Notes under the pieces: model-generated
Told to the model about the DNA's origin: nothing
Database searches by the model: none
Seen by the model: the letters and a program-made list of their open reading frames with translations, nothing else
Part shown: positions 1 through 8,412 of the stretch, piece after piece
How the letters are laid out: each line of letters starts with the position of its first letter
Position numbering within the stretch: position 1 is the first letter of the stretch
Position numbers and translations under genes: made by a program
NCBI GenBank assembly: GCA_964467455.1
Contig: CAYXQJ010000005.1
Coordinates: forward strand, 1 to 64,000
Length of the DNA: 64,000 nucleotides
Direction of reading: 5' to 3'
Origin: OLB6 sp964467455
GTDB taxonomy: Bacteria > Bacteroidota > Ignavibacteria > Kapaibacteriales > Kapaibacteriaceae

Positions 1-584
1 TTGTACTTGTTTCCAGATTTCACCACTGGAACGAGGAGCATGCGTTCACATCCCTGGCCGGCAGCGGGACCGCCAAAGATGATCCACGCCGTTGCACCGT
101 TACCGCCGATGTTACACAGAATATCTAGAAAGCCGTCACCATCGATATCAACCGACCTCTCCATATTCAGGTATGATGCCCAACATTGTATGGTATCGAG
201 TGGCGACTTCTGAAACGGATAGACTCCACTGGCGCACGCGTCAACTCGACCATTCTGATTCATGTATTCATGCGGTGATACACCATCGTAATCGATCGGC
301 ATATAGGTGCTTCGAAACCCATCCGGAGGTGCAGCATTGGTATCTATTCTCGGCAGCGTAAAGAGGGAACGTCCTCCACCCATTGAAGGCACGGAGACAA
401 AGTCACGACCTTCGTTCTCACAGGGAGCCGTGACGACGTATGGCGCTCCGGGACCCCGTCCGACGTCAACTGAGAGAATCACCCTAAACTCTTTGGCCTG
501 CGAGAGGTCGATCGGCACCTGGGCGTACGCCCATGCGTGCATGAGAAGTATCATCGACACAGCGAAGAAAGCTCGGATTCGCAT
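1..584 (-). CDS. FG-GAP repeat surface protein, second tandem copy (partial, runs off window start)
   Basis: The reading frame opens at ATG 584-582 and leaves the window at base 1. About 194 residues are visible and are identical to the start of the complete neighbour at 673-2139. It begins with a signal peptide (MRIRAFFAVSMILLM...), and carries a calcium-loop type FG-GAP segment DIDGDGFLDI. The 3' part is outside the window, so a T9SS sorting domain can be expected but not seen. The leader before the ATG resembles that of the upstream copy (both contain an ACCTA(T)GAGGT-like purine-rich stretch) but differs at several bases, while the coding region is base-for-base the same. It is probably cotranscribed with the copy 88 bp upstream. 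Confidence 0.75.
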   Translation of the reverse strand, partial: MRIRAFFAVSMILLMHAWAYAQVPIDLSQAKEFRVILSVDVGRGPGAPYVVTAPCENEGRDFVSVPSMGGGRSLFTLPRIDTNAAPPDGFRSTYMPIDYDGVSPHEYMNQNGRVDACASGVYPFQKSPLDTIQCWASYLNMERSVDIDGDGFLDILCNIGGNGATAWIIFGGPAAGQGCERMLLVPVVKSGNKY

Positions 585-672
585 CGTGACCTCATAGGTG
601 TGATAGCCAAACATAGTCCACATCGCCCCCTAATCCAACAATGTCTGTAGGCACCAGCGATGAGCTAGAATC

Positions 673-2139
673 TCAATTCAAGATCGAAATGGTGTTCACT
701 TGGTCATTGACCGACACCCTCAGAAAGTAGGGTCCGCTGGTAAGAGGACGTATCTGCGGCTCAAGATCAATGCTCGTGACTCCTGCTGAAACAGCGATGG
801 GTGGGAGTGAACTCACTAACCTCCCATCAAGTGCGGCGATATGTATGGTCAAAAGCCCATCTGTCGATGAGGCCACTTCAACACCTGCTCCCAAGAGCCG
901 AACGTTGAATCGCACAGAATCTCCATCCTCGCTGTGAACCGCGGTGCTAGTCGAATCCAAGGTTAACACGACCATCGTGCCATTGACACCTCCGCCTACA
1001 ACGACGAGATCGGGAGTACCGTCACCGGACTGATCATTGACGGCCGTCATTCCAACATATGGTTGTGTACCCGATCCCTTCGGGTTCCAACGAGCTATCG
1101 GATGCGAGAGATCGTCAACGTAACAAAACAGATAGCCAATCACGATGAGAGGTTTGGAAGTTCCCAGGGTATACTGCAGATCGTTGTAGTTATCGACGTA
1201 AAAGTCGTAGCCCGAGACGACCTCACCACTGCTCACAATTTGACCAGTCGTGACGTCGAATCTCTCCAACGCCCACTGCGATCCGGGAGGCCCGATGCGG
1301 TGATCCATGAGCATGTGGTCCGTACCGTTGATGGAATCGACAACCACGCAGATCTCTCCATACGGTTCATCGATCTGCGATACGTCTTCACCTTGATACC
1401 GTCCAAGTGGAGTGAACGTGATGTCGGGCTTGCCTTCCGTGCGTGTGAAGGTGACGCGATACATCTGCAGCCGTGGTGCTCGGTCGAGGGAATCGCGCTC
1501 TTGTTGGATGAGCCTCCATTCGCCTACGGCACTCTTGTAGAACGCCTTTGTGATGTTGTACTTGTTTCCAGATTTCACCACTGGAACGAGGAGCATGCGT
1601 TCACATCCCTGGCCGGCAGCGGGACCGCCAAAGATGATCCACGCCGTTGCACCGTTACCGCCGATGTTACACAGAATATCTAGAAAGCCGTCACCATCGA
1701 TATCAACCGACCTCTCCATATTCAGGTATGATGCCCAACATTGTATGGTATCGAGTGGCGACTTCTGAAACGGATAGACTCCACTGGCGCACGCGTCAAC
1801 TCGACCATTCTGATTCATGTATTCATGCGGTGATACACCATCGTAATCGATCGGCATATAGGTGCTTCGAAACCCATCCGGAGGTGCAGCATTGGTATCT
1901 ATTCTCGGCAGCGTAAAGAGGGAACGTCCTCCACCCATTGAAGGCACGGAGACAAAGTCACGACCTTCGTTCTCACAGGGAGCCGTGACGACGTATGGCG
2001 CTCCGGGACCCCGTCCGACGTCAACTGAGAGAATCACCCTAAACTCTTTGGCCTGCGAGAGGTCGATCGGCACCTGGGCGTACGCCCATGCGTGCATGAG
2101 AAGTATCATCGACACAGCGAAGAAAGCTCGGATTCGCAT
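673..2139 (-). CDS. FG-GAP/VCBS-type secreted surface protein with T9SS sorting domain
   Basis: A 488-residue protein. An N-terminal signal peptide (about residues 1-21, cleavage near AYAQ) is followed by FG-GAP-like segments, with acidic loops DIDGDGFLDI near residue 145 and DQSGDGTPDL near 370. The last 75 residues have the alternating pattern of a type A T9SS sorting domain, ending LTSGPYFLRVSVNDQVNTIS. It is therefore probably exported by Sec, moved across the outer membrane by the type IX system and anchored at or released from the surface. The ligand is unknown. It lies 40 bp downstream of purK on the same strand and is followed by a tandem copy. The first 584 bp are identical to that copy. 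Confidence 0.8.
   Translation of the reverse strand: MRIRAFFAVSMILLMHAWAYAQVPIDLSQAKEFRVILSVDVGRGPGAPYVVTAPCENEGRDFVSVPSMGGGRSLFTLPRIDTNAAPPDGFRSTYMPIDYDGVSPHEYMNQNGRVDACASGVYPFQKSPLDTIQCWASYLNMERSVDIDGDGFLDILCNIGGNGATAWIIFGGPAAGQGCERMLLVPVVKSGNKYNITKAFYKSAVGEWRLIQQERDSLDRAPRLQMYRVTFTRTEGKPDITFTPLGRYQGEDVSQIDEPYGEICVVVDSINGTDHMLMDHRIGPPGSQWALERFDVTTGQIVSSGEVVSGYDFYVDNYNDLQYTLGTSKPLIVIGYLFCYVDDLSHPIARWNPKGSGTQPYVGMTAVNDQSGDGTPDLVVVGGGVNGTMVVLTLDSTSTAVHSEDGDSVRFNVRLLGAGVEVASSTDGLLTIHIAALDGRLVSSLPPIAVSAGVTSIDLEPQIRPLTSGPYFLRVSVNDQVNTISILN
1556..2139. repeat. 584-bp perfect direct repeat of bases 1-584
   Basis: Bases 1556-2139 repeat bases 1-584 with an offset of 1555 bp. I found no mismatch by eye, including at third codon positions. 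Identity stops at the start codon: the adjoining leaders differ (ATG preceded by ggtcacg in one copy and ggttaac in the other). The left end of the repeat is the window edge, so its full length is unknown. Confidence 0.9.
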
Positions 2140-2179
2140 GTTAACCTCTAGGTATCAGCACGGACGCCGGACGTCTTCA

Positions 2180-3343
2180 TCACCACACAAATCGCTCCAA
2201 CGCCTTGTTTGCGCGTTGGAAGGCCTCGTCCATCGTGGCGGCCGTTGCGGTGAGGTGACCCATCTTGCGGCCGACGCGGACATCTTTCTTGCCGTACAGA
2301 TGCAAGGCAACATCATCAACCTTGAGCATGTCTACGACGCTGTCGGGAATGCCGCCTCCCGTGCGCTCACCCAACAAGTTGATCATCGCTGCACCACCAA
2401 CACGCAGCTTGGGTGAACCGAGTGGAAGGTTCGTCACCGCACGCACGTGATTCTCGAACTGAGAGACGTGACAGGCCTCGATGGTGTAGTGTCCGCTGTT
2501 GTGCGGACGCGGTGCGATCTCGTTGAAGACGATCTCGTCTTCCGTCGTCAAGAACATTTCGATGCCGAACACACCCACACCTTCGATGGCTTCTACGCAG
2601 GCGACGGCGATCTCTTGCGCTCGCTCCTGCAAGTGTTCTTCGATCGGTGCCGGCGCCAACACACTCACACAAATGTGTCCCTGCTGAATGGTCTGCACAC
2701 ACGGATACACGGCCACTTCACCACGCTTGTTGCGCGCCACCATCACGGCCAGCTCTTTTGTGAACGTCACAAACGACTCAGCAAGTAAGGGGCGAGGGGA
2801 TTCGCCTTCCATGAACCGACGCCACACCATGTCGATCTCGGTGTCGCGCTTGATGGTGGCATTGCCGTATCCGTCATACCCATACTTGCGCGTCTTGGCC
2901 ACAAAGGGATAACCGAACTTCTCACCAAAGTCATAGAGATCTTGTTTCGTGTTGATCTCTGCAAAACTCGGCGTCGGGATACCAACGTTCGAGAACGTCA
3001 GCTTCTGCGTGTACTTATCCTGCACCAGACGCATCGTCTCCGGCGTTGGAAACACTAAACGCTTCTCAGCGATGCGATCCAGGATCTCCGGATCGATGAA
3101 CTCATTCTCAAGCGTGATGATATCGCTGGCCGCAATGAATGCCTCCAACTGCGCATCGTCCTTCCATCCGCCGGAGAACTCCAGCTTCGTCATCATGCCC
3201 GCCGGCGACTCTTCGCCATGCTCGATCACGGCCACGCGCAGACCCATGCGATACGCTGCCTGCGCCGTCATCTTGGCTAACTGCCCGCCCCCTAACAATC
3301 CAAGGGTAAAGGGGCGTGTGGGATGGTAGATGGAGGGGATCAT
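2180..3343 (-). CDS. purK: 5-(carboxyamino)imidazole ribonucleotide synthase
   Basis: A 387-residue ATP-grasp enzyme of purine synthesis that carboxylates AIR to N5-CAIR using ATP and bicarbonate. The N-terminal nucleotide-fold signature FTLGLLGGGQLAKM is near residue 15. The ATP-grasp core includes the FVAKTRKYGYDGYG loop, and the C-terminal half has the family motif NEIAPRPHNSGHYTIE. ATG 3343-3341 is preferred: the frame stays open further upstream, but that extension overlaps acpS and is low-complexity Ser/Pro-rich. Only one base separates it from the acpS stop, so the two are probably translationally coupled. purE is not in the window. Confidence 0.93.
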   Translation of the reverse strand: MIPSIYHPTRPFTLGLLGGGQLAKMTAQAAYRMGLRVAVIEHGEESPAGMMTKLEFSGGWKDDAQLEAFIAASDIITLENEFIDPEILDRIAEKRLVFPTPETMRLVQDKYTQKLTFSNVGIPTPSFAEINTKQDLYDFGEKFGYPFVAKTRKYGYDGYGNATIKRDTEIDMVWRRFMEGESPRPLLAESFVTFTKELAVMVARNKRGEVAVYPCVQTIQQGHICVSVLAPAPIEEHLQERAQEIAVACVEAIEGVGVFGIEMFLTTEDEIVFNEIAPRPHNSGHYTIEACHVSQFENHVRAVTNLPLGSPKLRVGGAAMINLLGERTGGGIPDSVVDMLKVDDVALHLYGKKDVRVGRKMGHLTATAATMDEAFQRANKALERFVW

Positions 3344-3344
3344 G

Positions 3345-3713
3345 TTAGTCTTCAATAATGACGACGGCGAGGCCGACGGCGGCGGTGTGGGAGAGACTGA
3401 CGTGAATGGTATGTCCGCCCCAACGTTCTTGCATCTCACCGAAGAGTTCGATCACGGGTTTGCCGGAGGGTTCGTTGCGGATACCAACACTTTTGAACGA
3501 CATGCCTTGACGCATTCCGGTGCCGATGGCTTTGCTGAAGGCCTCCTTGGCCGCAAAACGTGCGGCATAGTGGAGGAAGCGCGTCTCCCCAAACCGATCG
3601 CAATACTCGATCTCCGTGTCTGTAAAGACCCGCTTCAAGAAACGATCACCGTACTCTTCAAACGAATGTTTGATGCGCGGGACGTCGACGATATCGGTAC
3701 CGATGTTAATCAG
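3345..3713 (-). CDS. acpS: Holo-[acyl-carrier-protein] synthase, with a non-AUG start
   Basis: It transfers 4'-phosphopantetheine from CoA to apo-ACP. The protein carries the metal-binding N-terminus INIGTDIVDVPRI, the helix RFAAKEAFSKAIGTG and the C-terminal VSLSHT motif, about 121 residues, normal for AcpS. The first in-frame ATG (3638) would delete the GTDIVD aspartate, so it cannot be the true start. Upstream of GTDIVD the frame contains only CTG (3713-3711) and ATT (3710-3708) before an in-frame TAG at 3716-3714. Initiation at CTG or ATT is therefore implied. The tandem-repeat block between cobB and acpS ends right at this point. purK follows after one base. Confidence 0.85.
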   Translation of the reverse strand: MINIGTDIVDVPRIKHSFEEYGDRFLKRVFTDTEIEYCDRFGETRFLHYAARFAAKEAFSKAIGTGMRQGMSFKSVGIRNEPSGKPVIELFGEMQERWGGHTIHVSLSHTAAVGLAVVIIED

Positions 3714-3907
3714 CTAGTCGGCTAGATAGCTAGAGGGCTAGATAGCTAGATAGCTAGAGGGCTAGATAGCTAGATAGCTAGAGGGCTAGATAGCTAGAAT
3801 AGATTGCTAGAAATAGTGACTCCAAACTTAACGATAACCCTCTACCTTTCTAGCTATCTAGCCCTCTAGCCATCTATTCTAGCTGACTAGCCATCTATTC
3901 TAGCTGT
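3714..3907. repeat. CTAG-rich octamer tandem array with inverted halves
   Basis: The whole spacer between the sirtuin stop codon (TAG at 3910-3908) and the acpS start is made of gctagata/gctagagg-type units. The left part (about 3717-3800) reads gctagagggctagatagc. The right part (about 3855-3905) carries the complementary ctatctagccctctagc, so the arms can fold into a long hairpin around an AT-rich centre at 3800-3855. With an 8-bp period and TAG in nearly every unit, stop codons fall in all three frames. The array abuts both coding ends. Confidence 0.85.
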
Positions 3908-4615
3908 CTAGCTGATTAGCTGACTAAGAGCAGAGCTCGGTAGTTGAAGTGCTATATGAGCATACGGCGTAAACTCCGTACGATTAGGATTGATCTCCAC
4001 CACGAAGGCGCCGAAGTTGCGGGCTTCGTAGGGAAGGCCGGCGGCGGGATAGACCTCGGCGCTGGTGCCGATGGTGAGGAAGACGTCGCAGTTGCGGGCG
4101 GCATCTTCTGCGGCCTTGAACACGTCGGCGGGGAGGTTTTCGCCGAACCACACAACATTCGGACGCATCATGCCGCCGCACTTGGGACACGTGAGGGTGT
4201 GGTTGTGAGCGTCATCGATCCACCAACACGTGTTGCAGCGATTCTCCACGAGATTGCCATGCACTTCGAGGACATTCTTCGAGCCGGCACGTTGATGCAA
4301 TCGATCAACGTTCTGCGTGATGAGCGTGAAGTGCGGCACCTGCTGCTCAAGCTTGGCAAGAGCAAAGTGTCCGGCGTTGGGTTGCACCGAATCGATCACC
4401 TGCAGACGGTATTCATACCACTCCCGCACGCGCTCCGGGTTAGCCAGAAAGCCGTCCATGCTTGCCAGTTCTTGCGGTGAGAACCGCGCCCACAGTCCAT
4501 CCGGATCGCGGAACGTCGCAACACCGCTCTCAGCGCTCACGCCCGCGCCGGTAAGCACGGCCACACGCTCGGCATCGCGCAAGCGCTGCGCTACGATCTG
4601 CAGCTCACTCTGCAT
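3908..4615 (-). CDS. cobB: NAD-dependent protein deacylase, sirtuin family
   Basis: A 235-residue class III sirtuin that removes acyl groups from lysines using NAD+. Visible signatures are VLTGAGVSAESGVATFRD (NAD site), TQNVDRLHQRAG with the catalytic EVHGN histidine, a four-cysteine zinc site (CNTC ... CPKC), and FGENLP. The ATG at 4615-4613 gives the family's usual N-terminus (MQSELQIVAQRL). The frame extends ten codons further, but those are encoded by repeat DNA. The last residues SQLIS and the TAG stop merge into the downstream CTAG array. It sits between prfB and acpS on the same strand, and both junctions consist of repeats. Confidence 0.92.
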   Translation of the reverse strand: MQSELQIVAQRLRDAERVAVLTGAGVSAESGVATFRDPDGLWARFSPQELASMDGFLANPERVREWYEYRLQVIDSVQPNAGHFALAKLEQQVPHFTLITQNVDRLHQRAGSKNVLEVHGNLVENRCNTCWWIDDAHNHTLTCPKCGGMMRPNVVWFGENLPADVFKAAEDAARNCDVFLTIGTSAEVYPAAGLPYEARNFGAFVVEINPNRTEFTPYAHIALQLPSSALSQLIS

Positions 4616-4770
4616 TCGTTCCTCACCTTCGGTTCGGAATGACATTCGGTTATTCGTTCCTCACCTTCGGTTCGGAATGACATTCGGTTATTCGGTTATT
4701 CGGTTATTCGGTTATTCGGTTATTCGGTTATTCGGTTATTCGGCTATTCGGTTATTCGGTTACTCAGTTA
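4616..4770. repeat. Octamer array (CGAATAAC) and duplicated 38-bp unit between prfB and cobB
   Basis: Next to cobB a unit of about 38 bp is present twice (4614-4651 and 4652-4689). It contains cctcaccttcggttcgg. It is followed by about a dozen copies of ttcggtta (CGAATAAC on the coding strand) up to 4770. The prfB stop codon TAA at 4770-4768 lies inside a degenerate first unit (GGAATAAC). Because the period is 8, TAA occurs in every frame downstream of prfB. No gene lies inside. Confidence 0.9.
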
Positions 4771-5875
4771 TTCCGCTAGTTGGTCTTCGAGCAGCAGGTA
4801 CGCCTTGATCAACTCATCGAGGTCACCGTCCATCACGCGCTGAACGTCGGTGATCTTGATCTCTGTGCGGTGGTCGTTGACCATCGTGTAGGGTTGGAAG
4901 ACGTAGCTGCGGATCTGCGAGCCCCATTCGATCTTCTTCTTGGAGCCTTCGATGGCGGCCTTGGCGGCTTCTTCTTCTTCGCGACGTTTTTGATAGAGTC
5001 GCGACTTGAGCATTTTCATCGCACGCTCGCGGTTCATCAACTGCGAACGCTCTTGTTGGCAGGCGACAACGATGCCGGAAGGGATGTGACGCAGACGTAC
5101 GGCGGTCTCGACCTTGTTGACGTTCTGTCCCCCCTTGCCCCCTGAACGAAACGTGTCCATCTCGACATCGGCAGGGTTGATCTCGATCTCGACGTCGTCT
5201 TCGACTTCGGGATAGACGAAGACGGAAGCGAAGGAGGTGTGGCGTCGGGCGTTGGAGTCGTATGGACTGATGCGGACAAGGCGGTGGACGCCATTCTCCG
5301 CCTTGAGATAGCCGTAGGCGTATTGGCCTTTGATCTCGAGCGTACCGCTCTTGATACCGGCCTGATCACCTTCTTGTTCGTCGGCTAGCAGAACTTGGAA
5401 GCCGTGTTGTTCGGCCCATCGCGTATACATGCGCATGAGCATCTCGGCCCAGTCTTGGGCTTCGGTGCCGCCGGCGCCGGCATTGATGGTAAGGATGCAA
5501 TTGCGTTGATCGTCTTTGCCGGAGAGGATCTTGCGGAGTTCGAGTGCGTCAACGGCACTTTGACAGCGCTCCAATTCGCCGATGATGTCGGTCTCCATCG
5601 ACGAGTCTTTAGCCTCTTCAGCCAACTCGATCAATGCCTCAACGTCAGAAACGGCCGACGAGGCCTGTTCCCATGTATCGACCCAATCTTTCAGATCGGC
5701 CGACTCGCGCATCAAGCGCTGAGCTTTTTCCTGATCATCCCAAAAATCTGGGGCCTGTGAAAGCATCTCCCGTTCGGCGATCTCATCGCGCTTACGGTCG
5801 ATGTCAAAGGAACCTCCGTAGTTGGTCCACACGGCTGCGGAGTTCTTGGGTCTTGTCTTTTTGTGGTTCGAACAT
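4768..5875 (-). CDS. prfB: Peptide chain release factor 2, programmed +1 frameshift
   Basis: It recognises UGA/UAA stop codons and triggers peptidyl-tRNA hydrolysis. Downstream of the shift the protein has the GGQ loop (SGGKGGQNVNK) and a typical RF2 helical N-terminus (DFWDDQEKAQ). The gene starts at ATG 5875 (MFEPQKDKTQ...). After 23 codons it meets an in-frame TGA in the context CTT TGA C (5809-5803). A +1 shift on CTT continues as DIDRKRDEIAERE, giving about 368 residues, normal for RF2. A purine-rich CGGAGG lies just 5' of the site. This is the classical autoregulation of RF2. The ORF without the shift would have to start in an unrelated frame. The stop codon is embedded in the octamer array. 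Confidence 0.95.
5803..5809 (-). promoter_or_regulatory. prfB: prfB +1 frameshift site CTT TGA C
   Basis: On the minus strand the sequence reads CTACGGAGGTTCCTTTGAC. The Shine-Dalgarno-like GGAGG sits a few bases before the slippery CTT, and the zero-frame codon is TGA followed by C. This matches the conserved prfB recoding site of most bacteria. Low RF2 slows termination at this UGA and favours the shift. Confidence 0.93.
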
Positions 5876-5917
5876 GGAAGTGTTGCTCCTTGGTAAACCA
5901 CAAAATTAACATCTTGT

Positions 5918-8404
5918 CTAGAGTAAGGGGCTGGAAAGGGAGATCGCCCACCCAAAACTGCCTCTATTCGCCATGCCGCCAACGGGCCAGCGTGCATCAA
6001 AGCGGAGGAAGATCAGGTCGCTGATGAAGCTGGGAATGCGGCTTAGGGAGAATCCGGCCTCCATGAAGACGTCGCCGGTGGCATCGTAGGTGCGGGCGGC
6101 GGTCACCGGTGCATTGTCCTGCCACATCTTGGCCGCACCAAAGACGCCGATCAGGTCGATGCCGCGGTTATTCGAGAACGTGGGCAGACCAATGGCGCGC
6201 CACCAGAGGTCGGTGAAGTTATGCTCGATGTGGGCACGTACATACTGCGTGCCGCCAAAAGCGTTGATGGGAACGCTGAGCATGTCGGTGCGGGCACCAA
6301 AGAAGTTGTATCGACGCAACACTGAGAATTGATACTGACGCGGCAGCGAATCCGTGATCGCCACACCGCCGAACACATCCACATCCAAACGCATCGGATA
6401 ATAGCCGGTAGCAAAGGTCTTGATGCGCGTGCCGAGGGATGCCTCTACCTTGCTGAACGACAACGCCGCACCGGTCTCTTCACCATACAAAGCAGAAACA
6501 GTACCGAAGACTGTTGAGCCCCCTCCAAAAAGATCGTCGAAGAACGACGGTTCCGCAACACTGACCGATGCGCCGATGGTGCGGTAGTCACCGTCTTGTG
6601 CATTGACTACCTCTCGTTCCACCGTTTCGATAAGGGGCATGGTGATGTGACGCGACCATGCTCCTTCAACACCGATGTCGAAGATGCCGACAGTGGCTTC
6701 GATGCCGACATCCCAACCATCGCGACGGTAGAAGTCGGAGAAGTCGGTGTACAACACGTTGCTGATGTTCAAAAAGTCGAAGCGCTTGAAGATCATGCGC
6801 GAGGTCTGCACTGTGGCAAGTTTAGAGTAGACAGAACCTCGCACCGAAAGATCGAAGTCGCGCGAGTTCACGATGTCGTAGTTGGCCTCGACATGACCCG
6901 TTTGTGTCCCCTGTTGACCAAAGGCACCTCCGGCCGTCAGCGTAAACCGGTCATACGTTGCCGTAATGTCGGCACCGTACATCATGCCTGTGATCGACGA
7001 TCGATCGATCACCGGTACAAGGTTGAAGCCCACGGGACCAATGGCAAAGAGTCCGACGCCTTGACGTTCTTCACCTTCCGTCTTCTTCTTCGGACCGGCT
7101 TCGGCAAGACTGTCAGCAGTCTTGTACGCCTGTTTCTCTTCATCGCTGAGTTCTGCAAAGGCATGCTCTTCCCAGAACTCTGGCTTTGTGGAATCGGCTT
7201 CGTCATCAACTGTCACAACGGAGCCACGCATGCGCACGTTGACGCCGGCACCGGCAACATCTGCTCGTACACGACCACGTTTGGCCGAGTCTTTCTCCGG
7301 CGGCTCCAACAGTGAATCGGCGATCTGAATGTTGGCTTGTACATCTGTCACGTAGGTCTCGGCATAGACCTTGGCCTTGATCTCAGCAATGCCGGTAAGC
7401 AGATTCACTCCGGCCGATGCCGACGCTTGTTGATACATCGGCACCCACAACGAATCTTCGATGCGCTCATATCGCTGCTGATATCGCAGACCTTTGATGA
7501 ACGGGAAGGATGTCTCTTTCGTTGGTGCGAAGTCAGCCGCGATCACCTGATACGTGCCTTCGATGATGCTCAACGTCCCTTCAAAGCCGGGATACATCCG
7601 TGCCTTGGGCTCAAAGGTCATTTCATAGACCATCAAGTTCCCAAGCGGACGTTTGTTGACGATGGTATACTGATAGTCATCCAACGCATCGGGCGACAGC
7701 GGCGTCACCAACCGCGTTTGAATGATCGTGATCTCCGGCGTCGTGAAGTCAAAGAACTCATCAAACACTGCGAGGTTCTGCTCGGGCATGATGTTCTTTG
7801 TCTGACGTCGCTGCAGGATGTGAATGCGCTTCTTCTTCTCCGGCACTCTCTGCACATATACTTTGGAGAACGTTTCGTTGATCGACTCGTTGTCGTCAAG
7901 CTCACTCATCATCTTCGCATCAACACTCACCCGCATCTTCGTATACGTTGTGCTCACCAGCGTCTTGATGCGCTTGCTGTTCTCCTCAGCTCGTTCCGAT
8001 GCACGCTTGATCACCTCTTCCGGCGTGATCTCTCCCACCACGCTCACACTCTTCTTCGTCACGGCCGACGGTTTCAGCCGTACTACCATCTCACTGCCTT
8101 TAGTGATCACCACCTGCTGCTCTTCATAGCCGATACTCCGCACACTGATCGTCTTGGCTCCTTCGGTAAGGGGCAAGCGGAACGTACCCCCACTTCTCGA
8201 ATACGTACCACGATTGGTGCCGTCGATGCGGATGGATGCGCCGGCGATGGGCTCGGCGGTCTCGGCGTTGAGGACCCTACCGCTGAGAGGGGACGTCGCG
8301 GACTGGGACGACGAAGACGGCGACGGCGAAGACTGCGACATCGCAGACTGCGACATCAAGGTCAGGGACAGCAAAGTCAGCAACAGGGCGTATGTAGAAG
8401 TCAT
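5918..8404 (-). CDS. DUF5686-like outer-membrane protein with carboxypeptidase-regulatory-like domain
   Basis: 828 residues. A signal peptide (about 1-23) and a Ser-rich linker are followed by a CarboxypepD_reg-like beta-sandwich (about 40-115: LSGRVLNAETAEPIAGASIRI ... GYEEQQVVI). Next come a helical segment (TPEEVIKRASERAEEN) and a long region of amphipathic strands extending to the C-terminus (SLSSPLL), as in DUF5686 barrel proteins of Bacteroidota. A charged stretch near 390-470 (DSAKRGRV, AGPKKKTEGEE) probably forms an exposed loop. The function is unknown. The N-terminal domain recalls SusC/TonB-dependent receptors, but I see no plug domain. Its start is 8 bp from the upstream oxidoreductase stop, so they are likely one transcript. 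Confidence 0.7.
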   Translation of the reverse strand: MTSTYALLLTLLSLTLMSQSAMSQSSPSPSSSSQSATSPLSGRVLNAETAEPIAGASIRIDGTNRGTYSRSGGTFRLPLTEGAKTISVRSIGYEEQQVVITKGSEMVVRLKPSAVTKKSVSVVGEITPEEVIKRASERAEENSKRIKTLVSTTYTKMRVSVDAKMMSELDDNESINETFSKVYVQRVPEKKKRIHILQRRQTKNIMPEQNLAVFDEFFDFTTPEITIIQTRLVTPLSPDALDDYQYTIVNKRPLGNLMVYEMTFEPKARMYPGFEGTLSIIEGTYQVIAADFAPTKETSFPFIKGLRYQQRYERIEDSLWVPMYQQASASAGVNLLTGIAEIKAKVYAETYVTDVQANIQIADSLLEPPEKDSAKRGRVRADVAGAGVNVRMRGSVVTVDDEADSTKPEFWEEHAFAELSDEEKQAYKTADSLAEAGPKKKTEGEERQGVGLFAIGPVGFNLVPVIDRSSITGMMYGADITATYDRFTLTAGGAFGQQGTQTGHVEANYDIVNSRDFDLSVRGSVYSKLATVQTSRMIFKRFDFLNISNVLYTDFSDFYRRDGWDVGIEATVGIFDIGVEGAWSRHITMPLIETVEREVVNAQDGDYRTIGASVSVAEPSFFDDLFGGGSTVFGTVSALYGEETGAALSFSKVEASLGTRIKTFATGYYPMRLDVDVFGGVAITDSLPRQYQFSVLRRYNFFGARTDMLSVPINAFGGTQYVRAHIEHNFTDLWWRAIGLPTFSNNRGIDLIGVFGAAKMWQDNAPVTAARTYDATGDVFMEAGFSLSRIPSFISDLIFLRFDARWPVGGMANRGSFGWAISLSSPLL

Positions 8405-8412
8405 AGGCGGCG

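Noticed and set aside
3711..3907. Repeat blocks as CRISPR arrays or phage attachment sites
   Set aside because: No fixed repeat-spacer structure, units of 7-15 bp, no cas genes, integrase or phage genes nearby.
4317..4808. Plus-strand frame with FGYSVIRL repeats
   Set aside because: It arises from translation of the TTCGGTTA array and antisense of cobB; no protein features.
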